Notes: generated by a model from the letters alone, not told the origin. 64,000 bases of DNA from Roseibacterium elongatum DSM 19469 (GCF_000590925.1 NZ_CP004372.1:2399001-2463000); one strand, 5' to 3'. Counted from the first letter of the stretch, positions 1-11,168 are shown. Numbers and translations are program-made.

Positions 1-588
1 GGGACCAAGCAGAATGCCGCCCGTCGCCGCGAGGGAGCGGGGCACGGAGACCCCGGCCGTCATCTCGGTGAACTGGCGCAGTTGCTCGGCGTTCTGCGGG
101 TGATCCGGCTCATCCGCGTAGGCAAGGTGGCTCATGACAAGGGTCAGGGGCCCGGCCTCGGCCTGCCCGCGCAGGGCGGCCCAGTCGGCGGGCTCCATCC
201 CCAGCCGGTTCATGCCGCTGTCGAGCTGGACGCCATAGGCGGCCTGGGGCAGGGCGGCGCGGTGGCGCGCCAGTTGCGCCGCGTCGTTCAGCATCGGCGT
301 CAGATTGGCGTCACGGATCAGCGCGGTATCCGTCGCCATATGGCCCGAAAAGACGTTGATCTCGGGGCCTTGGCCCAAGGCGGCGCGCAGCGTTGCACCC
401 TCTTCGGCGGTGGCGACGAAAAACCGCCGCGCCCCGGCCCGCGCCAGCGCCGTGGCGGCGCGCGCCGCACCCAGGCCGTAGCCATCGGCCTTGACCACGG
501 CCGCCGTCTCGCAGCCGGTTCGCGCATCCAGCGCCCGCCAATTCGCGGCCAGCGCGTCGAGATCGATATGAAGCGTTCCGGTTCCCAT
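1..588 (-). CDS. alr: Alanine racemase, N-terminal part (cut by window edge)
   Basis: This is the first 196 residues of a PLP-dependent alanine racemase, which interconverts L- and D-alanine for peptidoglycan; the gene runs off the left edge. The PLP-lysine motif [11 protein letters not shown] lies near residues 27-37, and later [10 protein letters not shown] and VMSHLAYAD are typical of the TIM-barrel domain. The start at 588 ([13 protein letters not shown]) gives the normal family N-terminus. It lies downstream of dnaB on the same strand, an order common in Rhodobacterales. A hairpin repeat element separates the two genes. Confidence 0.9.
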   Translation of the reverse strand, partial: MGTGTLHIDLDALAANWRALDARTGCETAAVVKADGYGLGAARAATALARAGARRFFVATAEEGATLRAALGQGPEINVFSGHMATDTALIRDANLTPMLNDAAQLARHRAALPQAAYGVQLDSGMNRLGMEPADWAALRGQAEAGPLTLVMSHLAYADEPDHPQNAEQLRQFTEMTAGVSVPRSLAATGGILLGP

Positions 589-609
589 GCCGCCTGTCTC
601 GGACCTGCG

Positions 610-735
610 CGCGCGCGGGTCAAGGCGCATTGCGCCGCGCATGGGCCGACGGGGCGCGCGACAAGGGGTCTTGACCCCCTTGCCGCGCCGGTGCGGTCCG
701 CACCGATGCATATTTGAAGGATAAAGATGGGGCGG
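610..735. repeat. Intergenic hairpin repeat, copy 1
   Basis: Between dnaB and alr lie inverted repeats (about 662-682, a hairpin around CAAGGGGTC; 689-705, GGTGCGG/CCGCACC) followed by GCATATTTGAAGGATAAAGATG, whose last part ends at 729, eight bases before the dnaB stop codon at 737. The same arrangement of hairpins plus a GGATAAAGATG-like box recurs at 41963-42034, 52676-52765 and, inverted, at 61346-61450. On the strand of dnaB it could act as a 3' end or terminator signal; that is inference. Confidence 0.6.
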
Positions 736-736
736 G

Positions 737-2245
737 TCAGAACCCGTCCGAGCCCTGCTGCCAGGGTTTGACGAGGTTGCCGAAGCGCGTGTAGCGGCCA
801 TCGAAGCTGAGCTCGACCGAGCCGACGGGGCCGTGGCGCTGCTTGCCGATGATGACCTCGGCCTTGCCGTGGAGTTGCTCCATGTCCTGCTGCCACTTGG
901 TCATGGCCTCGAGGTTTTCCTCGCCGGGTTTCTCGCGTTCCTTGTAGTACTCGCCCCGATAGACGAACATCACGACATCCGCGTCCTGTTCGATCGAGCC
1001 GGATTCACGCAGGTCCGACAGTTGCGGGCGCTTGTCCTCGCGCTGTTCGACCTGGCGCGAGAGCTGCGACAGCGCGATGACCGGAATGTTCAATTCCTTG
1101 GCGATGGCCTTGAGGCCCTGGGTGATCTCGGAAATCTCGTTCACGCGGTTGTCGCGGTTGTTGGCCGAGCCGCGCAGAAGTTGAAGGTAGTCGATGACCA
1201 GCAGGTCGAGACCCTGGGGCGAGCGTTTCAGGCGCCGCGCGCGGGCCGCCACCTGCCCGATGGGAAGCGCCGGCGTGTCGTCGATATAGAGGGGGCAGCG
1301 TTCCAATTCGCCCGCAGCGCGCAGATAACGCTGGAATTCTTCCTCGGTCAGGTCGCCCTTGCGGATCAGTTCCGAGGGGATTTCCGCGGCCTCCGACAGG
1401 ATCCGCTGCGCCAGCTGTGCCGAGGACATCTCAAGGCTGAAGAACCCCACGACACCGCCTTCGATCGTGCCTTGGCTGCCGTCCTCCTTCTGGCCCTGTT
1501 TCCACGCCTTGGCGACGTTGTAGGCGATGTTGGTGGCCAGCGACGTCTTCCCCATCGAGGGACGCCCGGCGAGGATCAGCAGGTCGGATTCGTGCAAGCC
1601 GCCCAGCATCCGGTCGAGATCGGTCAGCCCGGTGGAGACCCCGGCCAACTGCCCCTGCCGGTTATGGGCTGCGTTGGCCATCTGGACGGCATCATGCAGG
1701 GCCCGCAGGAAGGACTGGAAGCCCCGGCTGGTGCTGCCGGTGGAGGCCAGTTTGAACAGGTCGCTTTCGGCCTCGACGATCTGTTCATCGGGGCTGATGT
1801 CGTCGCGCATCGCGCGGGCGCGGTCGGAGATATTGGCGCCGAGCGCGATCAACTCGCGCCGCACGGCGAGGTCGTGGATCAGTTGCGCGTAATCGCGCGC
1901 GGCCGAGGTGGCGATGGCGGCCAGTTGCAGTTTCACCAGGTATTCGGCGCCGCCCAGATCCTTCAGCCCGGCGATGTCCGAGACGAAGTTCTTCAGCGTG
2001 GTGGCATCGGTCGCCAGTCCCTTGGCGATGCGGCCCGCGGCCATGGTGAAGACCTCGCGATGGACCGGGTCGAAGAAATGCTCGGGTTTGACGAGGTCGT
2101 CGACCCGGTCGAGCACGTCATTGGCGCTGAGGATCGCGCCCAGAAGCTGTTGTTCGGCCTCGATGTTATGCGGCAGCGGCGGCGTGTCCTCCGCTGTGCC
2201 GGCCTCGCCCTGGCCCGCGCTCGGGACCGGTATCAATGTGGTCAT
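737..2245 (-). CDS. dnaB: Replicative DNA helicase DnaB
   Basis: Hexameric 5'-3' helicase that unwinds the replication fork. The 502-residue protein has the DnaB N-terminal domain (about residues 25-130; [15 protein letters not shown]), a linker, and the RecA-type motor with Walker [10 protein letters not shown] near residue 228, Walker [11 protein letters not shown] and [12 protein letters not shown]. Family length is normal. I chose the ATG at 2245 ([13 protein letters not shown]) rather than an in-frame upstream start because GGGGGAG sits just before it. The gene stands alone upstream of alr. Confidence 0.95.
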   Translation of the reverse strand: MTTLIPVPSAGQGEAGTAEDTPPLPHNIEAEQQLLGAILSANDVLDRVDDLVKPEHFFDPVHREVFTMAAGRIAKGLATDATTLKNFVSDIAGLKDLGGAEYLVKLQLAAIATSAARDYAQLIHDLAVRRELIALGANISDRARAMRDDISPDEQIVEAESDLFKLASTGSTSRGFQSFLRALHDAVQMANAAHNRQGQLAGVSTGLTDLDRMLGGLHESDLLILAGRPSMGKTSLATNIAYNVAKAWKQGQKEDGSQGTIEGGVVGFFSLEMSSAQLAQRILSEAAEIPSELIRKGDLTEEEFQRYLRAAGELERCPLYIDDTPALPIGQVAARARRLKRSPQGLDLLVIDYLQLLRGSANNRDNRVNEISEITQGLKAIAKELNIPVIALSQLSRQVEQREDKRPQLSDLRESGSIEQDADVVMFVYRGEYYKEREKPGEENLEAMTKWQQDMEQLHGKAEVIIGKQRHGPVGSVELSFDGRYTRFGNLVKPWQQGSDGF

Positions 2246-2479
2246 GTCGCTCCCCCAGTGATCGCCGATCTGACGGGCGGCGATGTGAGACACGGATATA
2301 GACCGGCCGGGTGCGGAACGGTCAATCTGGATAAGCTGTGAGTAACTCGCGCCGCCGCGCCTTGCCCCACCAACCTACAGCATCTTGGGCGCCGCAGGAA
2401 GCTGCCCGCAATATCTGGCTGTCAGGTGACCGTGACGTGACGGATGTGCCACGCGCCGCGCGCGAAAATCATCTCTGCG

Positions 2480-3160
2480 TCACGACAGGCCGCGCGAGGC
2501 GCGCCAGCCCTCGGGGTCGGAGAGGAATCGTTCGACCTCGGTCAGGGTAGCTTCGGTGAAATCGCCGGCGCGGCGGGCCTCGGCGATGACATCGGCCCAT
2601 GTGGTCAGCCAGTGCAGCGTCACGCCATGCTCGGCCAGCCGTGCCTCGGTTTCCGGGAAGATGCCATAGTAGAAAACGACTGCCGTATGGGCACAGTCGG
2701 CCCCGGCGGTGCGAATCGCGTCGACGAATTTCAGCTTCGATCCGCCATCGGTCGTCAGGTCCTCGACCAGCAGCACGCGCTCGCCCTCGTGCATCTCGCC
2801 CTCGATCTGGGCGGCGCGGCCGTAGCCCTTGGGTTTCTTGCGCACATAGGACATGGGCAGCGCCATGCGCTCGGCCACCAAAGCGGCAAAGGGGATGCCT
2901 GCGGTTTCGCCGCCCGCCACGTTGTCGAAGGCCTCGAACCCCGCGGCGCGCATCACCTTGCAGGTCAGGAAATCCATCAAGGTCGAACGGATGCGCGGAT
3001 ACGAGATCAGCTTGCGGCAGTCGATATAGGTGGGCGCCTGTTTGCCGCTGGCATGGGTGAACAACTCGTCCGTGTTGAAATGCACGGCGCGGATATCGAG
3101 CAGCATGCGCGCGGCCATCTGCGCCATCTGCGCATCGTCGGGGTAGGAAGAGGGGATCAT
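2480..3160 (-). CDS. pyrE: Orotate phosphoribosyltransferase PyrE
   Basis: Converts orotate and PRPP to orotidine monophosphate in UMP synthesis. The 226-residue protein contains the PRPP-binding loop [15 protein letters not shown] and the catalytic-loop region [15 protein letters not shown]. The ATG at 3160 (MIPSSYPDD) follows AGGA at a sensible distance and leaves a short gap after pyrC, so a longer TTG start is unlikely. It is the second gene of a pyrC-pyrE pair and catalyses a later step of the same pathway. Confidence 0.95.
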   Translation of the reverse strand: MIPSSYPDDAQMAQMAARMLLDIRAVHFNTDELFTHASGKQAPTYIDCRKLISYPRIRSTLMDFLTCKVMRAAGFEAFDNVAGGETAGIPFAALVAERMALPMSYVRKKPKGYGRAAQIEGEMHEGERVLLVEDLTTDGGSKLKFVDAIRTAGADCAHTAVVFYYGIFPETEARLAEHGVTLHWLTTWADVIAEARRAGDFTEATLTEVERFLSDPEGWRASRGLS

Positions 3161-3176
3161 CGCGTCAGTCCTGAGA

Positions 3177-4220
3177 TCAGGCAATCACATGCCAGTAGAG
3201 CGGGTGGCCGGGGTCGAACACGGTCACGGGCCCCGCGCCGGTGTCGATCTTGTCGGGGTAGGCGGCGGGCGCGTCGCGCTTTTGCAGCGTCACGGTGGCG
3301 TCGTGTGGGGCCAGGCCGTAGCGCGCCGGCCCGAAAAGCGAGGCAAAGCCTTCCAGCTTGTCGAGGGCGCCTTCCTCCTCGAACACATGGGCGAGGCAGG
3401 AGAGCGTATTGGTCGCTGTGAAGCACCCCGCGCAGCCGCAGGCCGATTCCTTGGCCTCATCGGCATGGGGCGCGCTGTCGGTCCCGAGGAAGAAGCGCGG
3501 ATTGCCCGAGGTCGCGGCACGGCGCAGCGCGGCCTGATGGGTCGCGCGCTTGGCCACGGGCAGGCAGTAGTAATGCGGCTTGATCCCGCCCACCAGGATG
3601 TGGTTGCGGTTGATCATCAGGTGATGCGTGGTGATCGTGCCCGCGATATCGCCGTCCGCGCCCGCGACATAGTCGATGCCATGGCTGGTGGTGATGTGTT
3701 CCAGCGTCACCTTCATCTCGGGCACGCGCTGGCGCAGCGGCTCGAGCACGGTGTCCAGAAAGACCTGTTCGCGGTCGAAGATATCGACCTCGGGGGTCGT
3801 CACCTCGCCATGGATGCAGAGCGGCAGGCCGATCTCGGCCATTTTCTCCAGCACGCCCATGACCTTGTCGAAATCGCGCACGCCCGAGGCGGAATTCGTC
3901 GTCGCCCCGGCGGGGTAGAGTTTGACCGCATGCACCAACCCGTCGGCATGGGCGGCGGCGACATCGGCGGGGTCCGTCGCCTCAGTCAGATACAGCGTCA
4001 TCAGCGGCTCGAACGTCATGTCGCCGGGCAGGGCGGCCATGATGCGGTCGCGATAGGCGCGGGCATCGTCGCCCGTGACCACCGGCGGCACGAGGTTCGG
4101 CATGATGATCGCGCGGCCGAAATGACGCGCGGTTTCGGGCAGCACAGCTTGCATCATCGCGCCATCGCGCAGGTGCAGGTGCCAGTCGTCGGGGCGGCGG
4201 ATCGTCAATGAAGTTGTCAT
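3177..4220 (-). CDS. pyrC: Dihydroorotase PyrC
   Basis: Zinc amidohydrolase that cyclises carbamoyl-aspartate to dihydroorotate. The metal-binding DWHLHLRDG is at residues 12-20, the lysine normally carbamylated is in [12 protein letters not shown], and later metal or substrate residues lie in [12 protein letters not shown] and [10 protein letters not shown]. At 347 residues it matches the class-II (E. coli-type) PyrC length. An open frame extends upstream, but only the ATG at 4220 ([13 protein letters not shown]) gives the family N-terminus. pyrE follows closely. Confidence 0.95.
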   Translation of the reverse strand: MTTSLTIRRPDDWHLHLRDGAMMQAVLPETARHFGRAIIMPNLVPPVVTGDDARAYRDRIMAALPGDMTFEPLMTLYLTEATDPADVAAAHADGLVHAVKLYPAGATTNSASGVRDFDKVMGVLEKMAEIGLPLCIHGEVTTPEVDIFDREQVFLDTVLEPLRQRVPEMKVTLEHITTSHGIDYVAGADGDIAGTITTHHLMINRNHILVGGIKPHYYCLPVAKRATHQAALRRAATSGNPRFFLGTDSAPHADEAKESACGCAGCFTATNTLSCLAHVFEEEGALDKLEGFASLFGPARYGLAPHDATVTLQKRDAPAAYPDKIDTGAGPVTVFDPGHPLYWHVIA

Positions 4221-4283
4221 GGTCAGATGCGCTACACCATAGTGCGTGAGGGTGCAAAGCGCGTGTCGCCACAGGAGAGGGGA

Positions 4284-4834
4284 ATGGCAAGCTTCCGTTT
4301 TCGTCCGGCCCCCGCGCGTCCGGCGCGTCGCGTCGCGCATGATGCCGAGGGGATGTCGCTTGACGATGGACCATGGCTGCCCTGGTCGGATCTTGTCGAG
4401 CTGTCCTTCACCGTCCAAAGCTCGCGCGGTGTCTCCTTCACCACCTTTCGCTTCAAGTTTTCGACGCAGGAGGCGATGCTCTCGATGACGGGGACGCCGC
4501 CCGAGCAGCACGCGTTTTTCCATGACATGAACAGGTTGCTGCGCGATCTGGCCCAGGCGCGCCCGGAAGTCGAGGTCCGGCTGGGTCATGTCGGGGGCGC
4601 GCGGATCGGCATGTTTCTGGTGGGCGGGGCGATGGGGCTGGTGGGGCTTGGTCTTTTGCTGGCGGCGTCGTCCTGGGAACCGAGGGCGATTTCGCCGGCG
4701 CGGTCGTCATGGGCAGTGTCGGCCTTGTGGCGGTCTTCGTCGGAGCCAGCTTTGCGCTGTCCAACAGCCCGCGCGCCGAACCGGGCCGGGTCGCGCTGTC
4801 CGATCTTATCGGTGAGATCGACCGCAGCGCCTGA
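4284..4834 (+). CDS. Small two-helix membrane protein with apparent frameshift
   Basis: Unrecognised protein. The ATG at 4284 follows AGGAGAGG. Residues 1-110 are soluble-looking ([14 protein letters not shown]), then a membrane segment begins ([18 protein letters not shown]). In the original frame the tail (ending 4844) becomes Arg/Ser-rich nonsense. Shifting frame near 4666, as if one G were missing, gives [18 protein letters not shown], a second membrane helix and a plausible end [13 protein letters not shown] with stop at 4832-4834. About 183 residues when repaired. It precedes ureD but need not belong to the urease operon. Confidence 0.55.
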
Positions 4835-4930
4835 GAGTGCCTGATTCTTGGGCATTTCTTGCCAGAGAAGCAGGCCCGCACGGACGGATGCTTGCCTTGT
4901 CGCCCGGCGGGTGCCTAGGCTCGGGGCACG

Positions 4931-5767
4931 ATGTTCGATCTTGCCGATACCGATCCGGCCTGCCGTGCCGGCCACCAACGCGCCCGGGGTCGCGCGGCGG
5001 TGCGTCTGGGGAGCGGGCCGGCGGCGCGGTTGCGGGACCTGGCTCAGGCGGGCTGCGCCAAGGCCATGTTGCCCCGCATGCATGGCCGCGCGCCCGAGGT
5101 AGTGTTTCTGAATACATCCGGCGGGATCACCGGGGGCGACCGCCTCGCGTATGAACTGGAGATCGGCGCGGGCGCGCGGGCCGTCGGCACCACGCAAACC
5201 GCCGAGCGGGCCTATCGGGCGGCCTCGGGCAACGGACGGGTCGCGACGCGGCTGACCCTTGGCGCGGGGGCGGTGCTGGACTGGCTGCCGCAAGAGTTGA
5301 TCCTGTTCGACGGCGCGGCGATCGACCGGCGCCTGACGGTCGACATGGCCGCCGATGCCGAACTGGTGATGCTGGAAACCCTGGTCCTGGGCCGCGCGGC
5401 GATGGGCGAGCGGCTGTCGCAGGTTCTGCTACAAGATCATCGCAGCGTCCGGCGCGGAGGACGCCTTGACATGCTGGAGGTCGTCCGTCTGGGCCCCGAG
5501 GACCTGGCGCGGCCCGGCGTGGCGGGGCTGAACGGGGCTGTAGCGCTGGCCACCCTCACGCTGATGGCCCCCAATGCAGGGGATCGCTTGGACCGGCTGC
5601 GCGCGGCCTTGCCTGCGGACGGCCCTGTGCGCGCGGCGGCCTCGGCCTGGGACGGGCGTCTGACGGCCCGGTTCCAGTCGCGCGATGCGCACAGGCTGCG
5701 GATCGCCCTTGCACAGGCCATCACGACCCTGACGAACCGGCCGGTGCCGCGGGTCTGGCAGATATGA
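4931..5767 (+). CDS. ureD: Urease accessory protein UreD
   Basis: Chaperone that binds apo-urease and, with UreF and UreG, delivers nickel to the active site. The 278-residue sequence carries the UreD hallmarks PRMHGRAPEVVFLNTSGG, ITGGDRL and TTQTAERAYRA. It is the first gene of the urease cluster and is followed 24 bases later by ureA. The ribosome site before the ATG at 4931 is weak, so the exact start is less certain than the identity. Confidence 0.93.
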   Translation: MFDLADTDPACRAGHQRARGRAAVRLGSGPAARLRDLAQAGCAKAMLPRMHGRAPEVVFLNTSGGITGGDRLAYELEIGAGARAVGTTQTAERAYRAASGNGRVATRLTLGAGAVLDWLPQELILFDGAAIDRRLTVDMAADAELVMLETLVLGRAAMGERLSQVLLQDHRSVRRGGRLDMLEVVRLGPEDLARPGVAGLNGAVALATLTLMAPNAGDRLDRLRAALPADGPVRAAASAWDGRLTARFQSRDAHRLRIALAQAITTLTNRPVPRVWQI

Positions 5768-5791
5768 CGACGACAAAGGACGCCTGATGCG

Positions 5792-6094
5792 ATGAACCTC
5801 TCCCCCCGCGAGAAAGACAAGCTGCTGATCAGCCTGGCCGCCATGGTGGCGCGCAACCGATTGCTGCGCGGCGTAAAGCTGAACCACCCCGAGGCGATCG
5901 CCCTGATCACCGATTTCGTGGTCGAGGGCGCGCGCGACGGCCGCTCGGTCGCCGACCTGATGGAGGCGGGCGCCCATGTGGTGACCGCCGATCAGTGCAT
6001 GGCGGGGGTGCCCGATATGATCCATGACGTGCAGGTCGAGGCGACCTTTCCCGATGGCACCAAGCTGGTGACCGTCCATCACCCCATTCGCTGA
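5792..6094 (+). CDS. ureA: Urease gamma subunit UreA
   Basis: Smallest structural subunit of three-subunit urease (urea to ammonia and carbamate). It is 100 residues, the usual size, starts [20 protein letters not shown] and ends with [18 protein letters not shown], both highly conserved. It lies between ureD and ureB on the same strand. A small possible open frame with its own Shine-Dalgarno sequence sits in the 74-base gap before ureB. Confidence 0.97.
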   Translation: MNLSPREKDKLLISLAAMVARNRLLRGVKLNHPEAIALITDFVVEGARDGRSVADLMEAGAHVVTADQCMAGVPDMIHDVQVEATFPDGTKLVTVHHPIR

Positions 6095-6124
6095 GCCATG
6101 GTGCCGCGCAAAGGAGCCATTACG

Positions 6125-6172
6125 ATGTTGCCGACCCCGATCCATACCGCGCCCGCCGGAGGCCACCCATGA
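6125..6172 (+). other. Possible 15-codon ORF coupled to ureB
   Basis: In the ureA-ureB gap, AAAGGAGCC precedes an ATG at 6125 that opens a 15-codon frame ([15 protein letters not shown]). Its TGA overlaps the ureB start as ATGA. The layout fits a tiny peptide whose translation feeds ureB, but so short a frame could arise by chance. I recognise no homologue. Confidence 0.25.
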
Positions 6173-6474
6173 TCCCCGGCGAAGTGATGACCGCCCCCGG
6201 CGAGATCGAGTTGAACGCAGGCGCCGAGGCGTTGGTGCTCGAGGTCTCGAACACCGGCGACCGCCCCGTTCAGGTCGGCAGCCATTACCATTTCGCGGAA
6301 ACCAACGCCGCGCTGGCTTTCGACCGTGACGCGGCGCGCGGCATGCGCCTTGATATCGCCGCCGGCACCGCCGTGCGCTTCGAGCCGGGCCAGACGCGCG
6401 AGGTGCAACTGGTCCCCTATGGCGGCGCGCGCGCCGTCTGGGGCTTCAACCAACAGGTACAGGGAGGGCTCTGA
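6169..6474 (+). CDS. ureB: Urease beta subunit UreB
   Basis: Structural beta subunit of urease, 101 residues. It starts [16 protein letters not shown] and contains [19 protein letters not shown] and [19 protein letters not shown], the signature of this subunit. GGAGG precedes the ATG. In most urease operons ureC follows directly; here three genes unrelated to urease assembly (6555-8279) intervene before ureC. Confidence 0.97.
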   Translation: MIPGEVMTAPGEIELNAGAEALVLEVSNTGDRPVQVGSHYHFAETNAALAFDRDAARGMRLDIAAGTAVRFEPGQTREVQLVPYGGARAVWGFNQQVQGGL

Positions 6475-6554
6475 TCACGGCGAGGCGGGACAGACGGCAA
6501 GCCCGATCGGCGGCAAGACCGAACGGCAACAACCACGAAAGGGAGTGACGTGCC

Positions 6555-7385
6555 ATGTGCGATATTTGCGTGATGAACAAGGTGAAGGAGCGGATGCTGT
6601 CGCGCCGCAATTTCTTCAAGGGGGGCGCGGCCGTGGCCGCGGGGGCCGCTGCGGGCGGCGGCCTTGTGGCACCCAAACAGGCCTTTGCGCAGGCCCCGCG
6701 CACAGTGATGGACATGACGCATGAGCTGTCCGAGGAGTTTCCGACCTTCGGCGGTGTGCCCGGCATATCCTACGACAAGCAGTTCGATTTCGCCGAGAAT
6801 GGCTATAACCTCTATGTCCTGACGGTAAACGAGCACACGGGCACCCATATCGACGCGCCGCTGCATTTTTCCGCCGATGGTCAATCGGTGGCCGAGATCC
6901 CGGTCGAAAACCTCGCCTGTCCGCTTTGTGTGATCGACATCCGCGCCCGCGCGGCCGAGGATCGCGATACGCAGGTCACGCCTGACGACCTGACCGCGTG
7001 GATTTCCGAACATGGCGAGATCCCCGACGGGGCCTGCGTGGCGATGAATTCGGGTTGGGCCGACAAGGTGGGCACCGATGACTTCCGGGGCGCGGATGCC
7101 GCGCGCGGCGGGTCGCTGCATTTCCCCGGCTTCCATATCGAGGCGACGCAGATGTTGCTGGAGGAAACCAACGCGGCCTGCATCGCGGTCGACACCCTGT
7201 CGCTCGATCACGGCCCCTCGGCCGATTTCGCCACGCATTACGCATGGCTGCCGGCGGGGCGCTACGGCATCGAATGCCTTGCAGGGCTTGATGCCATGCC
7301 GGCCTCGGGTGGCACGCTCATGGTGGGCGCGCCCAAGGTGCGCGGCGGCACCGGCGGCCCGGCCCGGATCATGGGGCTGGCCTGA
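6555..7385 (+). CDS. Tat-exported cyclase family protein (kynurenine formamidase-like)
   Basis: A 276-residue metal-dependent hydrolase of the cyclase / kynurenine formamidase-like family. The N-terminus has a twin-arginine signal (SRRNFFKGG, then an Ala/Gly-rich stretch ending AFAQA), so export to the periplasm in a folded state is likely. The family motif HTGTHIDAPLHF lies near residues 96-107, and FHIEATQMLLEE plus the late HYAWLPAGRYGIECL region are also typical. The next gene follows after one base. It is embedded between ureB and ureC; no urea-linked role is known to me for this family. Confidence 0.8.
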   Translation: MCDICVMNKVKERMLSRRNFFKGGAAVAAGAAAGGGLVAPKQAFAQAPRTVMDMTHELSEEFPTFGGVPGISYDKQFDFAENGYNLYVLTVNEHTGTHIDAPLHFSADGQSVAEIPVENLACPLCVIDIRARAAEDRDTQVTPDDLTAWISEHGEIPDGACVAMNSGWADKVGTDDFRGADAARGGSLHFPGFHIEATQMLLEETNAACIAVDTLSLDHGPSADFATHYAWLPAGRYGIECLAGLDAMPASGGTLMVGAPKVRGGTGGPARIMGLA

Positions 7386-7386
7386 T

Positions 7387-7782
7387 ATGGGAACCGTGCC
7401 CCTTTTGCGTGACGAGGACCTGTCGCCCGAGGCGGCAGAGGTGTTCGCCGAGATCCGTGCCCTGAGGGGCACGGATTACGTCAACAATTTCTGGCGTGCG
7501 ATGGCCCATGATCCGGCCCGCCTGCGCGAGATCTGGGACAGGTTGAAGGTGTTGATGGGCCCGGGCGAGTTGGACCCGCTGACCAAGGAGATGATCTATG
7601 TCGCCGTCTCGGTGGCGAATTCCTGCACCTACTGCATCCACTCCCACACCGCGCAGGCCAAGGCCAAGGGCATGACCGACGCGATGCATATGGAACTGCT
7701 GGCCGTGATCGGCACCGCGATGCAGACCAACGGGTTGGTGACCGCGATGCAGGTCGAGGTGGACGAGGTGTTCAAGGCGTGA
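7387..7782 (+). CDS. Carboxymuconolactone decarboxylase / AhpD-like protein
   Basis: A 131-residue all-helical protein of the CMD/AhpD superfamily. The redox motif NSCTYCIHSH (CxxC with a downstream His) near residues 78-87, preceded by a conserved Glu (KEMIYVAVS), suggests a thiol-disulfide or peroxidase-type activity instead of lactone decarboxylation. The ATG at 7387 comes one base after the stop of the exported cyclase, and its own stop overlaps the next start (GTGA), so the three genes are probably co-transcribed. Confidence 0.75.
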   Translation: MGTVPLLRDEDLSPEAAEVFAEIRALRGTDYVNNFWRAMAHDPARLREIWDRLKVLMGPGELDPLTKEMIYVAVSVANSCTYCIHSHTAQAKAKGMTDAMHMELLAVIGTAMQTNGLVTAMQVEVDEVFKA

Positions 7783-8279
7783 TCGAGTCCTCGGCCATAA
7801 CCATCGCGCGCGCCGCGATACCCGCGGATTTCAAGGCCGCCGCAGATCTGACGCGCACGTATTTCGCGGCCCTCCGCACGTATTCGCGCGACGCTGATGC
7901 TATGGTCGACGCCTATCTTGGGAACCATGACGTTGAGGCCGAACTTGCGGATCTAGGGGGCCATTTCGCCCCGCCCAATGGTGCGTGTTTGCTTGCCGCT
8001 TCAACAGAGCAACCGCTTGGCGTCGTTATGCTGAGCCGCAAGGCGGCAACCCATTGCGAAATGAACCGGATGTACGTTTTCGAGAGGGCGCGGGGCACCG
8101 GCCTTGGCCGGAAGCTGTGCTATGCGATCCTGGAAGAAGCCCGGACTATGGGCTTTCGGCGCATGACCTTGGAAACCATGCCGTTTCTGACCGCCGCAAT
8201 TTCCCTTTATCGCTCTGTTGGCTTCACGCCGTATCACGGAAGCGATGCGCGATTTGTGAACCTCCAAATGACGCTTTGA
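7779..8279 (+). CDS. GNAT family N-acetyltransferase
   Basis: A 166-residue single-domain GNAT. The acetyl-CoA loop is visible as ERARGTGLGRKLCYAILEEA (a form of R/QxxGxG/A), with the preceding strand EMNRMYVF and the final ALISLYRSVGF-type motif (AAISLYRSVGFTPY). The start is GTG at 7779, overlapping the previous stop by four bases. Codon choice looks less GC-extreme than in flanking urease genes (for example ttgcttgccgcttca), hinting at separate origin. Substrate unknown. Confidence 0.75.
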   Translation: MIESSAITIARAAIPADFKAAADLTRTYFAALRTYSRDADAMVDAYLGNHDVEAELADLGGHFAPPNGACLLAASTEQPLGVVMLSRKAATHCEMNRMYVFERARGTGLGRKLCYAILEEARTMGFRRMTLETMPFLTAAISLYRSVGFTPYHGSDARFVNLQMTL

Positions 8280-8295
8280 CCGACCGGAGACTTGA

Positions 8296-10005
<1,710 letters not shown>

Positions 10006-10008
10006 GGC

Positions 10009-10605
10009 ATGATGATGAACATCCTGACCCCGGCCCTTGCGGCGGCCTGCTTTTGCCTGCCCATCGCCGCCCTTGCCGATTGCCCCAAGTCCGGCGACCT
10101 CGCGGGCGGGATCGAAATTCGATATGCGGATGGGGCGGTCGAGACCTATCGGCAAGTCGCGCCGAACCTCGTCACCGCCGTGTTCGATGCGCCTGGCTCG
10201 CCCGGCAGCGCCGCCGAAAGCCTTTTGGCGCAGGGCATTTACCTGATCCAGACGCAGGATCTGGTCAATGGAATGCCCGACCTGCAAACGCGAACCACCT
10301 ACACCTATCCCTTGCCGCCCGGCGCCATGCCCGAGCCGCAACCGGGCGGAGGCTGGGCGGCGATGGTCCGTGCCGAGGATTCGACCGGCGTGGACGAAAC
10401 CCGGCACGACATGCGCTTCGAGGCTGAAACACGTTTGGTCATCGGGGCCTGCAGCTATCGCATGATCCCGATCGAGGTGCGCTATGACGGCGATGGCGAA
10501 TTGCTGCACTACCTGCCCGAGCTTGGCATCGCGCCGGTCGGGGCCTGGGGCGTGGGCGAGGCGCGGGACATGATGCGCTATGTTTCGATCGGAGCGGTAA
10601 GATGA
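10009..10605 (+). CDS. Secreted protein of unknown function within urease cluster
   Basis: A 198-residue protein with a signal peptide (LTPALAAACFCLPIAALA, cleavage likely before DCPKSGD). No domain recognised. The mature part contains alternating strand-like segments (IEIRYADGAVETYRQVAPN; HDMRFEAETRLVIGACSYRMIPIEVRY) and two or three cysteines that could form a disulfide. It begins three bases after ureC and overlaps ureE by four bases, so it is translated as part of the urease operon. Three ATGs in a row occur at the start; the first is given. Confidence 0.7.
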   Translation: MMMNILTPALAAACFCLPIAALADCPKSGDLAGGIEIRYADGAVETYRQVAPNLVTAVFDAPGSPGSAAESLLAQGIYLIQTQDLVNGMPDLQTRTTYTYPLPPGAMPEPQPGGGWAAMVRAEDSTGVDETRHDMRFEAETRLVIGACSYRMIPIEVRYDGDGELLHYLPELGIAPVGAWGVGEARDMMRYVSIGAVR

Positions 10606-11108
10606 CCTCGGATCTGAGAACGGCTCATGTCTATCATGGCCATGCGCATGGCACGCCCGCCGACCGGGTGGTGCTGAGTTACGAGGATCGGTTCTTGCGG
10701 CGCAAGGTCCTGACGACCGCCGGGGGTGAACGGGTGCTTGTGGACCTACCGCAAACCGTGTCGCTGGATCACGGCGGGGTCCTGCTGACCGCCGATGGCG
10801 GCGAGATCGCCGTCGAGGCGGCGGTCGAACCGCTGCTCGAGGTCACCGGCCCGGACTTGCCGCGCCTGGCCTGGCATGTGGGCAATCGCCACACACCCTG
10901 CCAGATCGAGGCCGGTCGCCTGCTGATCCAGCCCGATCACGTCATCGCCGACATGCTTTCACGGCTGGGGGCCCGTCTGCGCGAGGTGTCCGAGCCGTTC
11001 ACCCCCGAGGGCGGGGCCTATGGTCACGGCCGCACGCATGGCCATGATCACGGGCATGAACACGGGCACGACCACGCACATGACCATGGGCACGATCATT
11101 CGCATTGA
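10602..11108 (+). CDS. ureE: Urease accessory protein UreE, nickel metallochaperone
   Basis: Nickel-binding metallochaperone that supplies UreG. The 168-residue protein has the UreE N-terminal domain (RVVLSYEDRFLRRK, LPQTVSLDHGGVLLTADG) and the central metal-binding domain (LAWHVGNRHTPCQIEAGRLLI, where the His is the conserved nickel ligand). The last about 30 residues are a His/Asp tail of HDHGH repeats, which in other UreE proteins binds several extra nickel ions. Its start overlaps the preceding secreted-protein gene. Confidence 0.95.
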   Translation: MTSDLRTAHVYHGHAHGTPADRVVLSYEDRFLRRKVLTTAGGERVLVDLPQTVSLDHGGVLLTADGGEIAVEAAVEPLLEVTGPDLPRLAWHVGNRHTPCQIEAGRLLIQPDHVIADMLSRLGARLREVSEPFTPEGGAYGHGRTHGHDHGHEHGHDHAHDHGHDHSH

Positions 11109-11168
11109 GGCCGAACCGGGCCGCATGCGGCGACCGCGCCTGCGCGGCGCAGGGCGTCGGGGCGCGCG

